DNA of 64,000 bases from CAZGAQ01 sp964523405 (GCA_964523405.1 CAZGAQ010000011.1:1-64000), one strand, 5' to 3'; shown: positions 54,596-62,349, counted from the stretch's first letter. The notes: a model not told the origin generated them from the letters alone. Program-made: numbers and translations.

Positions 54596-54651
54596 GACGT
54601 GCGGTCGCGCCGACGTTGCCGGGGCGTTCCCGGGCAGCGGAACCCCGGCGA

Positions 54652-55842
54652 TTAACCGAAGCGCCCACGCTCCCGTGCGGGCCCGCCGGAAAACAGCGGC
54701 TTCTGATAGGCCGCGATGTAGCCCTTCTCGTGGAAGTAGCTCATCAGCTCCTCGACCGTCGTGAAGACTCGCGTGGCGGTGGCGGTCACGAACGGCGAAG
54801 GCTCGGCCTTGGGCTGCCAGATGACGTAGACTTCTTTCGTGCCTTCGGCCGCGTGCTGCAGTTCGCGCTCCACGCCCGACGACAGGCCCGGCTTGCCGCC
54901 CGGTAGCTCGGGGATGAAGCTCACGATCATGTCCGACTGGTCGATCAGCTTGAAGTCGCGGGCGTAAATCTGCGCGTCGATGTCGCGGGCGACGCCCGTG
55001 ACCTCGGCCACGTCGAAATCCAGCTCGCGCCCGTGCACCTGCACCTTGAACCTGGTCTGCCCGTTCTGCATCGCCTTGGCGGCGTCGAACAGCAGCCGCT
55101 TCTCGTCCATATCACCCGGGTCAAACGTGATGAAGTGCTCGGCGATGGCCGCGCGGAACGCGTCGATCTCGGCCAGCGTGTCCGGCATGTCCATCACGTG
55201 CGTCATCGGGAACGAGGGGTACACGCGCTTGATGTCCGGCCGGAAGATCAGGCGATAGAGCGACTCAACCGTGTTGTCGCCCAAGCCGCGGGCGAAGACG
55301 TAGTAGTGGCCCTGTCCGCGAATGGCGCTGGCGAGCACTTCCGTGGCGAGGATCTCCTCTTCGCGCCACACCAGGATGTCCTTGAGCGTGTGCGGCAAGT
55401 CGAATTCCCGTGTCAGCCGCTCGTGGATTGCGTCCATGTTGTCCACCAGCGTGACATAGAGGTCCGCATCCAGTGGGACCATCTGGTCATGGTCGAAGGC
55501 TGGAAACAGGCCATGCTTCCAACGGAACGAGGCGTGCGTGTTGACGATGGCCGTGTCGACCCCGTCCACTGCGGCGAGAATATCCTTGAAGACGGAGCGG
55601 CGCAGGGCCGCCAGGCGCGCCAGGGGCAGGTCGAGGATGCGGCCGGGGCGCACATCGGGGGCCTCGCGGTACATCAGGTCGCCGACATTGAACACGCGGA
55701 CGGTCTTGCCGCGGGACTCGGCGAGCTGGGCGACGCGCTGGATGAAGGGCTTCTTGTCCACACCGACCTGGCCGGTCACGACGACGCGGCGGCGGTGGGT
55801 GGTGGCGGAGCCGAATAGGTGAGGCTGAGCATCCTGGGTCAT
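54652..55842 (-). CDS. Adenylate-kinase-like and nucleoside-deoxyribosyltransferase-like fusion
   Basis: 396 residues. Residues about 15-190 resemble archaeal-type adenylate kinase: VVVTGQVGVDKKPF in the P-loop position, VRVFNVGDLMYREA, a later VNTHASFRWKHGLFPAF, and DADLYVTLVDN. The P-loop is degenerate (GxxGxDKK in place of GxxGxGKT/S). Residues about 285-380 resemble nucleoside 2-deoxyribosyltransferase: IYARDFKLIDQSDMIVSFIPE and SSGVERELQHAAEGTKEVYV. A role in nucleotide or nucleoside metabolism or sensing is inferred. No upstream partner on the same strand. Confidence 0.7.
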   Translation of the reverse strand: MTQDAQPHLFGSATTHRRRVVVTGQVGVDKKPFIQRVAQLAESRGKTVRVFNVGDLMYREAPDVRPGRILDLPLARLAALRRSVFKDILAAVDGVDTAIVNTHASFRWKHGLFPAFDHDQMVPLDADLYVTLVDNMDAIHERLTREFDLPHTLKDILVWREEEILATEVLASAIRGQGHYYVFARGLGDNTVESLYRLIFRPDIKRVYPSFPMTHVMDMPDTLAEIDAFRAAIAEHFITFDPGDMDEKRLLFDAAKAMQNGQTRFKVQVHGRELDFDVAEVTGVARDIDAQIYARDFKLIDQSDMIVSFIPELPGGKPGLSSGVERELQHAAEGTKEVYVIWQPKAEPSPFVTATATRVFTTVEELMSYFHEKGYIAAYQKPLFSGGPARERGRFG

Positions 55843-55987
55843 GGCGTTACCGATCTCGGGCCTGGGCGCCCTGGGGGGCGGGGCCGGGTTCTGCCGCCGG
55901 CCGGGCAGGCAGCTTCAACGGGTGGCGGGCGCTCGCAGACAGGCAGCACCCACGGCCCGCCCGTCCGCCACTGCGTGGGCCGGGGGC

Positions 55988-56015
55988 TTGACGTTTTTTT
56001 TCAGTCTCGTATCAT
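55988..56015 (+). promoter_or_regulatory. Promoter of tRNA-Leu
   Basis: TTGACG (55988-55993), 16 bp including a T-run, TATCAT (56010-56015), about 50 bp before the mature tRNA 5' end. Confidence 0.65.
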
Positions 56016-56073
56016 GGTCGTTTCTCGGCTAGTTAGCAATGCCTCGGCAGGGCCACCAGGCTGGGAAGTCAAC

Positions 56074-56158
56074 GCGGCTGTGGCGGAATTGGCAGACGCG
56101 CAAGGTTCAGGTCCTTGTGAGCGATAAGCTCGTGCTGGTTCGACTCCAGTCAGCCGCA
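56074..56158 (+). tRNA. tRNA-Leu (anticodon CAG)
   Basis: 85 nt. Acceptor stem GCGGCTG (56074-56080) pairs with CAGCCGC (56151-56157), discriminator A. D-arm region GGCGGAATTGGCAGACGCG; anticodon stem CAAGG/CCTTG with loop TTCAGGT, anticodon CAG. A long variable arm (TGAGCGATAAGCTCGTG region) marks class II Leu; T-loop TTCGACT. No encoded CCA. Confidence 0.95.
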
Positions 56159-56266
56159 TCCTTCGAGAACACGGGCGGTTAGCAACAAGCTGACCGCCCG
56201 TTTTTCGTTGGAATCGACCTGCGAAAAAGGCCCTGGTGTGCATGAAGTGTGCATAAAGTGTGCTGG
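56106..56266 (+). repeat. Attachment-type repeat, copy A (tRNA 3' part, hairpin, 11-bp repeats)
   Basis: From the anticodon loop through the tRNA end and the hairpin (56106-56205), then 11-bp tandem units GTGTGCATGAA, GTGTGCATAAA and a partial GTGTGCTGG at 56236-56266. Matches copy C perfectly over 65 bp (56106-56170). Confidence 0.85.
56171..56205 (+). terminator. Terminator of tRNA-Leu
   Basis: 13-bp stem with one wobble pair (56171-56183 with 56189-56201), loop AACAA, then a T-run. The hairpin is repeated in copies B and C with pairing kept despite base changes. Confidence 0.8.
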
Positions 56267-56369
56267 TCCTCGTAGTCTGTCAGGGCCGGTCGAGCAATCC
56301 TGACCTTTGCGAGGATACCGGCGGCCGCTGCGCTCGCGGGCTGCTGGATTTCGCTTACGGGACTACGGT

Positions 56370-56885
56370 ATGCCACGCGAGTCGCTGACCGAGATCCAAC
56401 GGACGTTTCGTATCACCGACGCACGCGGGCGGCGGGCGACGATGCTGGACCGGTATGCGCTGCACCTGTTCCGGCGGCACGACATCATCCCGGCGGAACC
56501 GCTCGCCGCACTCGCTCAGGAAATCGGCAGCGGCCTGTCACTGAAGCACCGGCGGCTGGTAATTGCGTTCGGGGTCATAGCGGCTGTGAGTGCGGTTATC
56601 TTTGCCATCTTCTGCGTCGATATGCTCATCCACCGGCAATTCGCCCGGGTTTTCGAGAAAGCACCGCTGTTCACGTTGCAGCTATGCTTCTGGCCGTTGA
56701 TCGTCTAGGTCACCGCCAAGCGTGTGCGCTACAAGCGCATTCAGGTCGTCATGCTGACGCACCTGCGTTGCCCACACTGCGGGTACGACCTGCGCGGCCT
56801 ACCGACCGCCCCGGAACATAACGCGACGATCTGTCCTGAGTGCGGCCACGCCTGGCGGCTGCCGCAGGAGCCTACAGCGAGCTGA
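56370..56885 (+). pseudogene. Two-helix membrane protein with CPHCGYDLRG zinc ribbon, interrupted by in-frame TAG
   Basis: The frame runs from ATG 56370 to TGA 56885 (171 codons) with a single amber codon at 56706-56708. Before it there is a soluble helical part and two hydrophobic segments (LVIAFGVIAAVSAVIFAIF and APLFTLQLCFWPLIV). After it, in the same frame, there is KRVRYKRIQ and the ribbon CPHCGYDLRGLP / CPECGHAW that is common in planctomycete proteins. Most likely a recent nonsense mutation; readthrough or separate translation of the ribbon from ATG 56750 is possible. Confidence 0.7.
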
Positions 56886-57203
56886 GATCTCGGTGCTCCG
56901 ACTGGCCATCAGTTGAGACTGCTCTGCGAAAAAGGGTCAGGGGTGCAGAGAGGGATCACGTCCCTGGGGGCTACTTGAGCCTCACCAACGGGTATGCGAC
57001 AGTTTGACGACATGGTGGCGTTGCCGTTCTGAAGAATGAGCCTTTAGCGCCCCAATAACGGTCGCGTCCTGACGAATACCCTCGAGTTGCAGCAATCACG
57101 GTTGCGACTTGCAGACGGCTGCGACGTGCCGCTCCGGGTCTCAGCGCGAGGCTTCGACTACTTCGGAACAGCAGGCAACGCCGCTGCGCATGCAGCCCCA
57201 GGG
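56886..57203. other. Intergenic, 318 bp, with a remnant of the island repeat
   Basis: Apart from the degraded repeat at 56921-56970 there is no credible gene. The amidohydrolase promoter should lie here; no clear boxes seen. Confidence 0.5.
56921..56970 (+). repeat. Degraded copy of the island repeat, lacking the tRNA part
   Basis: GCTCTGCGAAAAAGGGTCAG and GGGATCACGTCC match, in order, the segments downstream of the hairpin in copies A and B (GCGAAAAAGG, and GATCACGTCC of copy B). The 11-bp tandem units between them are reduced. Suggests an earlier insertion boundary. Confidence 0.5.
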
Positions 57204-58529
57204 ATGAACGCCATGAATGCAGTGCCCGTCGCGGCGCTTCAGCTGTTTCAGGTCGCCTTGCTACTCTCGATGACGCCGGGGGACATACGCCCCAGGCAGG
57301 CCGTTGGCGGTTCTCCCGAGGCGCGCCCTGCGAACCGGCTTTGGGTTCTCAAGAACGTCACGGTGATCAACGGCGAACCGCCGTTGCGGCAGGAGCGGGT
57401 CGACGTCTACGTCCAGGGCAACTACGTGGTCGACGTCGCCCCGGTCAGCCAGTCGCACATTCCAGATGGCGCCGAAGTCCTCGACCTGACCGGTCGATAC
57501 GTCATCCCCGGTCTGATCGAGGGCCATGTACATTTGCGCGGCCTGCCGGACCGCCAGCTTGAATACGCACTGCGCTGGGGCATCACGTCGATCCGCTCGA
57601 TGGGCGACGACGCTTCGTATCTTCGTGAGGTCAAGACTGCGATTGAAAAGGGCGAGTTGCTGGGGCCCCGTATCTTCTATTCGGCGGCCTTCGCAGGCCC
57701 TCGTTTCTTCGAGGAGGATCGCCGGGCCCAGTTGGCGACCCCGGACAACTACAATCTGGGCGAGGCCCCATGGATGCGCCGCGTGGATGACCAGACGGAG
57801 GTGCCTGCCGCCGTCCGTGAGGCGAAGCAATGTGGGGCAACGGGCATCAAGCTCTACAACTTCCTCGCTCCCAAACTCGTCCGGACCATCGCGCTCGAAG
57901 CCCATCGCCAACACCTGAAGGTCTGGTCACATCCTCATTTGACGTACGCGGACGGGCAGCGGATTGCGGCGGCGGGGGTCGATCTGATCACCCATGCCAT
58001 GGGGTTGCTCCTGGCAGCCAACTGGGACCTCGAGAGGGATGGCAGCCTCGCGCTTCAGCTGGATGATCTCCAATCGGGACGGCTTGACGCGATCCTGGTG
58101 GCCGTGAAGCAGAACGGCGCGTTCCTGGAACCTACCTGGACGGTATTCGTCAAGATGTTGGGGCCGGGGGCGGGCGATTCGGGCGTCGCCAGGAAGCGGG
58201 CCGCCGCTCTCGAAGTGCTCAAGCGGGCCCGTGCGGCGGGGATCACCCTGATCGCGGGCACGGATGTCGATCTGCCCCAGCGACCCGACGAGAAGCCGCG
58301 GTTGTTTGATGAGCTCGCCTGCTTTGTGGAACTCGTTGGCATGACGCCGACAGAGGCACTGGCGACGGCAACGCTCCACAGCGCCGCGGTTCTCGGCGAC
58401 GAGGCCCTTGGCAGCATACGGAAAGGCAAGCTGGCTGACCTGATCGTGCTCAAGAAGGACCCGACCCGGGACATCCGCAACCTGGCTGAGATCGAGCTGG
58501 TCATCAAGAACGGACAAATCGTCCGTTGA
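57204..58529 (+). CDS. Exported amidohydrolase-superfamily enzyme
   Basis: 441 residues. Hydrophobic N-terminus (VPVAALQLFQVALLLSM) likely a signal peptide. Amidohydrolase motifs: GLIEGHVHLRG (HxH), GATGIKLYNF (Lys), KVWSHPHLTY (His), DLITHAMG (His), LIAGTDVDLP (Asp), and the closing GSIRKGKLADLIVLKKDP typical of imidazolonepropionase-like hydrolases. Hydrolyses a cyclic amide, peptide or similar bond, probably in the periplasm. ATG 57204 and 57213 are both possible. The next gene starts 18 bp downstream, so they form a two-gene operon inside the tRNA island. Confidence 0.85.
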   Translation: MNAMNAVPVAALQLFQVALLLSMTPGDIRPRQAVGGSPEARPANRLWVLKNVTVINGEPPLRQERVDVYVQGNYVVDVAPVSQSHIPDGAEVLDLTGRYVIPGLIEGHVHLRGLPDRQLEYALRWGITSIRSMGDDASYLREVKTAIEKGELLGPRIFYSAAFAGPRFFEEDRRAQLATPDNYNLGEAPWMRRVDDQTEVPAAVREAKQCGATGIKLYNFLAPKLVRTIALEAHRQHLKVWSHPHLTYADGQRIAAAGVDLITHAMGLLLAANWDLERDGSLALQLDDLQSGRLDAILVAVKQNGAFLEPTWTVFVKMLGPGAGDSGVARKRAAALEVLKRARAAGITLIAGTDVDLPQRPDEKPRLFDELACFVELVGMTPTEALATATLHSAAVLGDEALGSIRKGKLADLIVLKKDPTRDIRNLAEIELVIKNGQIVR

Positions 58530-58547
58530 TCGTGAAGGAGTCGAACT

Positions 58548-59096
58548 ATGAAATCACTGCTGGCAGTCTCGAGCCTGTGTGCGGTCGCATCATTCCTCCT
58601 GGTGTCCGCCCTGGCCCAGTCCCAGGACATCACTCGGGACCCGCAACGGCTGAGATTGGCAGACCTGGCGAAGTGCGGTCTGGAGGTCGGCGAGATCGAG
58701 CAGGTGGACAAAGTGCAGTTCGGGGAGGGCAACACGCTGACCCCCTCACGCCGGGACGCCCAACTGGTTCTGATCCAATTGAAGGGCAAGGCGGCCGAGC
58801 TGGGCAGGCTCTCGTTGAACCCCCAGTTGTTCGGCGTCAATTTCATCTGGCGTGGCTCGCTCAAGCTCAGCGTGGCCAAGGGTCTGAGCTTCCGCGGGAA
58901 GACGCCCGAGGGCCGGCCCGTGGAGAGTTGGAACTACAAGCCCGAGGACACGCTGAACTACATGACAGAGTCCGTTGGCGACACGTTCAGCTTTTGGATC
59001 GCCGTCGAGATTCCCAAGGACGTGCAGGAGGTCTTCGTGCGTTTCCCCGCGGCGATTCATGAGCCGGCGCGAATTTCGCCAGCCAAGGGGGAATGA
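58548..59096 (+). CDS. Exported protein of unknown function, amidohydrolase partner
   Basis: 182 residues. ATG with AAGGAG upstream. Signal peptide MKSLLAVSSLCAVASFLLVSALA. Mature part about 158 residues with a beta-rich core (AQLVLIQLKGKAAELGRLSLNP) and a single Cys. Its stop codon sits exactly where repeat copy B begins. Co-transcribed with the amidohydrolase; probably acts with it outside the cytoplasm. No family recognised. Confidence 0.72.
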   Translation: MKSLLAVSSLCAVASFLLVSALAQSQDITRDPQRLRLADLAKCGLEVGEIEQVDKVQFGEGNTLTPSRRDAQLVLIQLKGKAAELGRLSLNPQLFGVNFIWRGSLKLSVAKGLSFRGKTPEGRPVESWNYKPEDTLNYMTESVGDTFSFWIAVEIPKDVQEVFVRFPAAIHEPARISPAKGE

Positions 59097-59240
59097 GTTC
59101 GTGCTGGTTCGACTCTAGTCAGCCGTATCCTTCGAGAACACGGGCGGTCAGCAACACGCTGGCCGCCCGCTTCTCATTCAAATCTCCGCGTGAAAAAGGG
59201 CCAGGTGTGCACAAAGTGTGCACAAAGTGATCACGTCCTT
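59092..59240 (+). repeat. Attachment-type repeat, copy B (diverged)
   Basis: 59101-59170 matches 56132-56201 of copy A with few changes (T-arm and acceptor of tRNA-Leu, then hairpin). The tRNA part has two C-to-T changes. Downstream are two perfect 11-bp units GTGTGCACAAA at 59205-59226, followed by the palindrome GTGATCAC. Confidence 0.8.
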
Positions 59241-59267
59241 GCGGGTTGTCAGGTCACCGGAGTGCGC

Positions 59268-59732
59268 ATGCGAGCGGGAACCAACGTGACCGGGAGCGAC
59301 GACGAATTCCGTTGCGACGAGCACTTCGAGGTGCAGCGGCTCGACGGGGATCAAGGTGCCCCGTTGAAAGCCACCGCCGAACCCGCCGATGCAACGGAAA
59401 TCGCCAGGCAGGTCTGCGACATCCTGAAGCCCATCTTGCTTCGGCTCCTGAAGGCGGCTCAGATCGCCACGCTCGGGACGGTCCACACGGTCGATCTGTC
59501 GCAGACCTGCGCGATCATCAAGGTCTCGGCCAGCCTCCTGCGAAGAGGCGGCTACTTGAACGACCTCGGGGAGCACGGGTTCGACTCCAAGAAGCTGAAT
59601 GGCGTTCACCAGGGAAGCATGTGGCGGATCCAAGTCAGCGAGGCCCACCGCTTCGCGACCTGCTATTGGTCGCGGAGACATACACGCCGGATCGATGGCC
59701 AGGAAATTGAGATTCGTGGCCGCGACGTGTAG
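59268..59732 (+). CDS. Unrecognised protein in the second cassette, 154 residues
   Basis: ATG with GGAG 6 bases upstream, immediately after repeat copy B. Helical N-terminal half (ATEIARQVCDILKPILLRLLKAAQI), then LSQTCAIIKVSASLLRRGGYL and a basic, Trp/Tyr-containing end. The middle resembles a small helix-turn-helix arrangement (LSQTCAIIKVSASLLRRGG), but this is not strong. It could be cassette-borne regulation or recombination directionality; neither is shown. Confidence 0.5.
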   Translation: MRAGTNVTGSDDEFRCDEHFEVQRLDGDQGAPLKATAEPADATEIARQVCDILKPILLRLLKAAQIATLGTVHTVDLSQTCAIIKVSASLLRRGGYLNDLGEHGFDSKKLNGVHQGSMWRIQVSEAHRFATCYWSRRHTRRIDGQEIEIRGRDV

Positions 59733-59908
59733 CCGGGGGGCCTGCCAAAGTCATGCACACCATGCATGTTCTTGCCTGGATGTCGTTCGTAGCTACGATT
59801 AGTCGGCTCGACGCGAACTACCGCAACCCTTGAGTTGTGCGGCGCTTGCAGCTAAAAGGGGGCCGGCGGCTGAAAAATGCGGATAATGGACTTATATGCC
59901 GGGAGGTC

Positions 59909-60006
59909 TTCAGGTCCTTGTGAGCGATAAGCTCGTGCTGGTTCGACTCCAGTCAGCCGCATCCTTCGAGAACGCGGGCGGTTAGCAACAAGCTGACCGC
60001 CCGTTT
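59909..60006 (+). repeat. Attachment-type repeat, copy C (tRNA 3' part and hairpin)
   Basis: 59909-59973 is identical to 56106-56170, then one mismatch and identity through the hairpin into the T-run. The 5' half of the tRNA is missing, so this is not a functional tRNA gene. No 11-bp units follow. Confidence 0.9.
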
Positions 60007-60132
60007 TCGTTGACATCACATCGCGAGAATGGCCAGGTGGGTCTGAAGTGCCTCGGTCCTCGGAGGCTGTCCGGGTTGTCCGGGCGGCGGGGGCTTGCCG
60101 GTCGTTGCTCAACGCGATTCGCGCACCGTCAA

Positions 60133-60318
60133 TTACGCGGAGCGGCCGAGCAGTCCACACCCGATGACCCACCCGTCCATTGTGGGAATGGGGCACAGCG
60201 TCCACAGGCCGGTCGCGAGGCGGAAGTAGCCGAATATCGTCAGACAGCTCGCATGGAGCGCGTGCCCCACGATGAACAGCGCGATGCCGATGAGCAGGTT
60301 CAGCAACGGGCCGCTCAC
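60133..60318 (-). CDS. Small membrane protein, 61 residues
   Basis: GTG start; LLNLLIGIALFIVGHALH is a clear membrane helix, and a second hydrophobic part follows (YFRLATGLWTLCPIPTMDGW). It begins 9 bp after the stop of the lipoprotein hydrolase gene on the same strand, so it may be its last operon member. No family recognised; no strong ribosome site. Confidence 0.45.
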   Translation of the reverse strand: MSGPLLNLLIGIALFIVGHALHASCLTIFGYFRLATGLWTLCPIPTMDGWVIGCGLLGRSA

Positions 60319-60327
60319 GCCGCAACG

Positions 60328-61293
60328 CTACTCGAACCGCTCCAGATAGCGCCGCACCAGCGCGAATGAATCCTCGCCCGTGATGTACACGAAGTGCCCG
60401 CCGCCGGTCAGGTACTCGAAAGTTAACTCGGGCATGCTGGTCCCGGACGCCAACGCCGCGCGATAGGCTTGCTCGAGGTCGCGTACATTGACGGGGCCAT
60501 ACACGATGTCGTCTTCGGCCGTCACGAACAGCGCGGGATTACGCATCTCCCCCACGCGCGTCACGACGTCGAAGCTGCCCCAGCCGACCGCGCCGTAGTA
60601 GTCCAGGGTGTGGCGGAACTGCTGCAGGCCGGTGTTGCATGGGAAGAGGTCGGCGATGTACCCATAGAGGTCCGCCAGACGGATCAACTGGTTCGGCTCC
60701 GTCAGCGGTGCCAGGGCCACCACGGCAGCGGCGGGCGCGCGCAGGTTGGCAAAGCCGGCGGTGGTGGCGCCGGTGGAATAGCCGACCACAAACACCCGGT
60801 CGATGCCCAGCAGCACCCGGCCCGGGCCGTCCAGCCACTCCAGGATCTCCACGACGTCGTCGACCTCGGTCGTGCCATAGGGGTCGGCTTCCGACAGGAC
60901 CGGCGCCCATACGCGGAAGCCGGCGTGGCGAAAGCGAATGCCGTAGTCGCGGTAATGACTGAGCACGGCCTCGACGCGCGCGTTTTTGTGGAGCGTTCCG
61001 GCCCCGCCGAGCAACAGCACCAGGCTGCCGCGCGGGCTTGCCTCCGGAGCCACATAGCCGCCGATGAGACCGGGGCCGCGCTGCCGCTCGATCTGCAGCC
61101 ACTGCGCATCGCTGACACCCGGCACGGTACCCACGGCCGCGATGCCCGACCGCTCCGTCAGTTCGACGGGGGGCCATTGGGGGGCGTCACAATTCGTAGC
61201 GGGAATGTAGTACTGCAGGTCGCCACATCCACACAGAAGCCCCGCCACCCCGATCCCACACCGCAAGATTGTGTGCAGGCGCGCACCGCCCAT
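60328..61293 (-). CDS. Lipoprotein alpha/beta hydrolase
   Basis: 321 residues. Lipoprotein-type signal with GLLCGC. Alpha/beta hydrolase with oxyanion region LLLGGAG, nucleophile elbow VGYSTGAT, acid in TAEDDIVYG and His in GGGHFVY. An esterase or peptidase acting outside the cytoplasm is expected. It lies just right of the tRNA island. Confidence 0.78.
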   Translation of the reverse strand: MGGARLHTILRCGIGVAGLLCGCGDLQYYIPATNCDAPQWPPVELTERSGIAAVGTVPGVSDAQWLQIERQRGPGLIGGYVAPEASPRGSLVLLLGGAGTLHKNARVEAVLSHYRDYGIRFRHAGFRVWAPVLSEADPYGTTEVDDVVEILEWLDGPGRVLLGIDRVFVVGYSTGATTAGFANLRAPAAAVVALAPLTEPNQLIRLADLYGYIADLFPCNTGLQQFRHTLDYYGAVGWGSFDVVTRVGEMRNPALFVTAEDDIVYGPVNVRDLEQAYRAALASGTSMPELTFEYLTGGGHFVYITGEDSFALVRRYLERFE

Positions 61294-61440
61294 AGCGTCA
61301 CCTGAACCAACGCGATTATCCCATTCACCCTGCGCTGGAGCAAGCGAAATGTAGCGAAGCTGGGCAGGGCGCCTGGTGGCCAGCGGCCAGGGCTAGGCTT
61401 GGTTCGCGCGCCCAGAGCTGGGCATCAGCGAAAACACAAC

Positions 61441-61472
61441 GAGCGCGCCGGTCCTGCTCGTCCGGCGCGCTC
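61441..61472 (-). terminator. Terminator after the second PEP-CTERM gene
   Basis: 11-bp perfect stem (61441-61451 with 61462-61472), 10-nt loop, followed on the minus strand by GTTGTGTTTTCG. Confidence 0.65.
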
Positions 61473-61497
61473 GCGGGTTCGTCGATGTTCGCGCCAG

Positions 61498-62190
61498 CTA
61501 GCGGCGGCGCAGCAGCAAGCCGAGTGCCAGCCCGAAGAGTGAAGCCGGCTCCGGCACGCCAAAGTAGATGTTGTCCATGCCGACGTCTTCCAGAATCGGC
61601 TCGTTGGCGGATTCGTTCAACACGACGCGGCCGATCGGCGTGTCCGAGATGACGCCGATGAAGAAGTTTCCGTCCGTCCCGCCCGAGACATAGCCGGTGT
61701 ACGGGACCGGAACGCTGACGATGAGATTGTGGGCGGCGTCGAAGAAGTCGAGCGACTCAACCCCCTGCGGGGCCGGATATTCGTTGTCGATCGCCCACAG
61801 GCCGACGGCGTATTGTGGGCTGGTCAGGTCGAACTGCAGGCGTTCGTCGACCCCGGCACTCCCGCCGTATGGGAAAAGGGAGTTTGGCGCCGACCGCGGA
61901 TCGAAGTTGGCGTTGTCCTGCAGGGCACGCAGCCCGTAGCCGCCGGGTTGCGAGAACACGATCCCCTGGCCTGCCCACTCGGAGCCGGTCAGCACCGTGT
62001 CGCCAGGAACATCGTCGAAGGTGATCGTGGTCAGCGGCCCGCCGGCGGCGGCGAGAAATGCCGTTTCCTGCGCATTCTGAAGAGGCACACCGATCGTTGG
62101 GTCGACGTACACCACATATCCGCCGAAGGCCGCCCCACAGGTCGCCAGGGCCAGAATGCTGGCCAATCCCAAGCATGCTATTCTCATCAT
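61498..62190 (-). CDS. PEP-CTERM-anchored exported protein
   Basis: 230 residues. Signal peptide MMRIACLGLASILALATCGA. Body beta-rich (TTITFDDVPGDTVLTGSEW, FSQPGGYGLRALQDNANFD, LQFDLTSPQYAVGLWAIDNE), resembling lectin-like surface domains in other PEP-CTERM proteins. Ends VPEPASLFGLALGLLLRRR, a canonical sorting signal. Ligand unknown. Confidence 0.85.
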   Translation of the reverse strand: MMRIACLGLASILALATCGAAFGGYVVYVDPTIGVPLQNAQETAFLAAAGGPLTTITFDDVPGDTVLTGSEWAGQGIVFSQPGGYGLRALQDNANFDPRSAPNSLFPYGGSAGVDERLQFDLTSPQYAVGLWAIDNEYPAPQGVESLDFFDAAHNLIVSVPVPYTGYVSGGTDGNFFIGVISDTPIGRVVLNESANEPILEDVGMDNIYFGVPEPASLFGLALGLLLRRR

Positions 62191-62349
62191 TCGTCTCCTC
62201 TACCTGCCTCGAAACCGATTTTGAAAGCCCATCAAGAAACCACTGGTCGGAGTCGCGCGGTTTTCAGACAAAACCATCCTGAGAAAGGTCTCTGCTCAAC
62301 GCTGCAGAGGGGGAGGTGTACACTCCTCTTTCCCTACCACTACCCCTCT

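Larger units (their letters stand above)
56106..60006. mobile_element. Serial integrated cassettes at tRNA-Leu, bounded by direct repeats
   Basis: Outer direct repeats: copy A 56106-56205 and copy C 59909-60006 (65 of 65 bases identical, then one mismatch, then about 32 identical). An internal, more diverged copy B starts near 59092. Cargo: interrupted zinc-ribbon membrane protein, amidohydrolase plus exported partner, and one unrecognised gene. The break in homology falls in the anticodon loop, as for many tyrosine-recombinase attachment sites. No integrase, transposase or relaxase is visible between the repeats. Confidence 0.7.

Noticed and set aside
54380..54600. Small transcript considered as 6S RNA, SRP RNA or tmRNA
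   Set aside because: No long closing stem as in 6S, no SRP tetraloop region, and no tmRNA tag frame or tRNA-like ends.
56001..56243. 80-codon minus-strand frame across tRNA-Leu
   Set aside because: It is the reverse complement of the tRNA and its terminator, a frequent false gene; the same peptide pattern recurs at copy C because the DNA is repeated.
56179..56376. Possible C-terminal remnant of an integrase on the minus strand after copy A
   Set aside because: The frame shares only the repeat-derived TLCTL stretch with the one after copy B; no tyrosine-recombinase motif (R, HxxR, Y) can be seen, so I do not call it.
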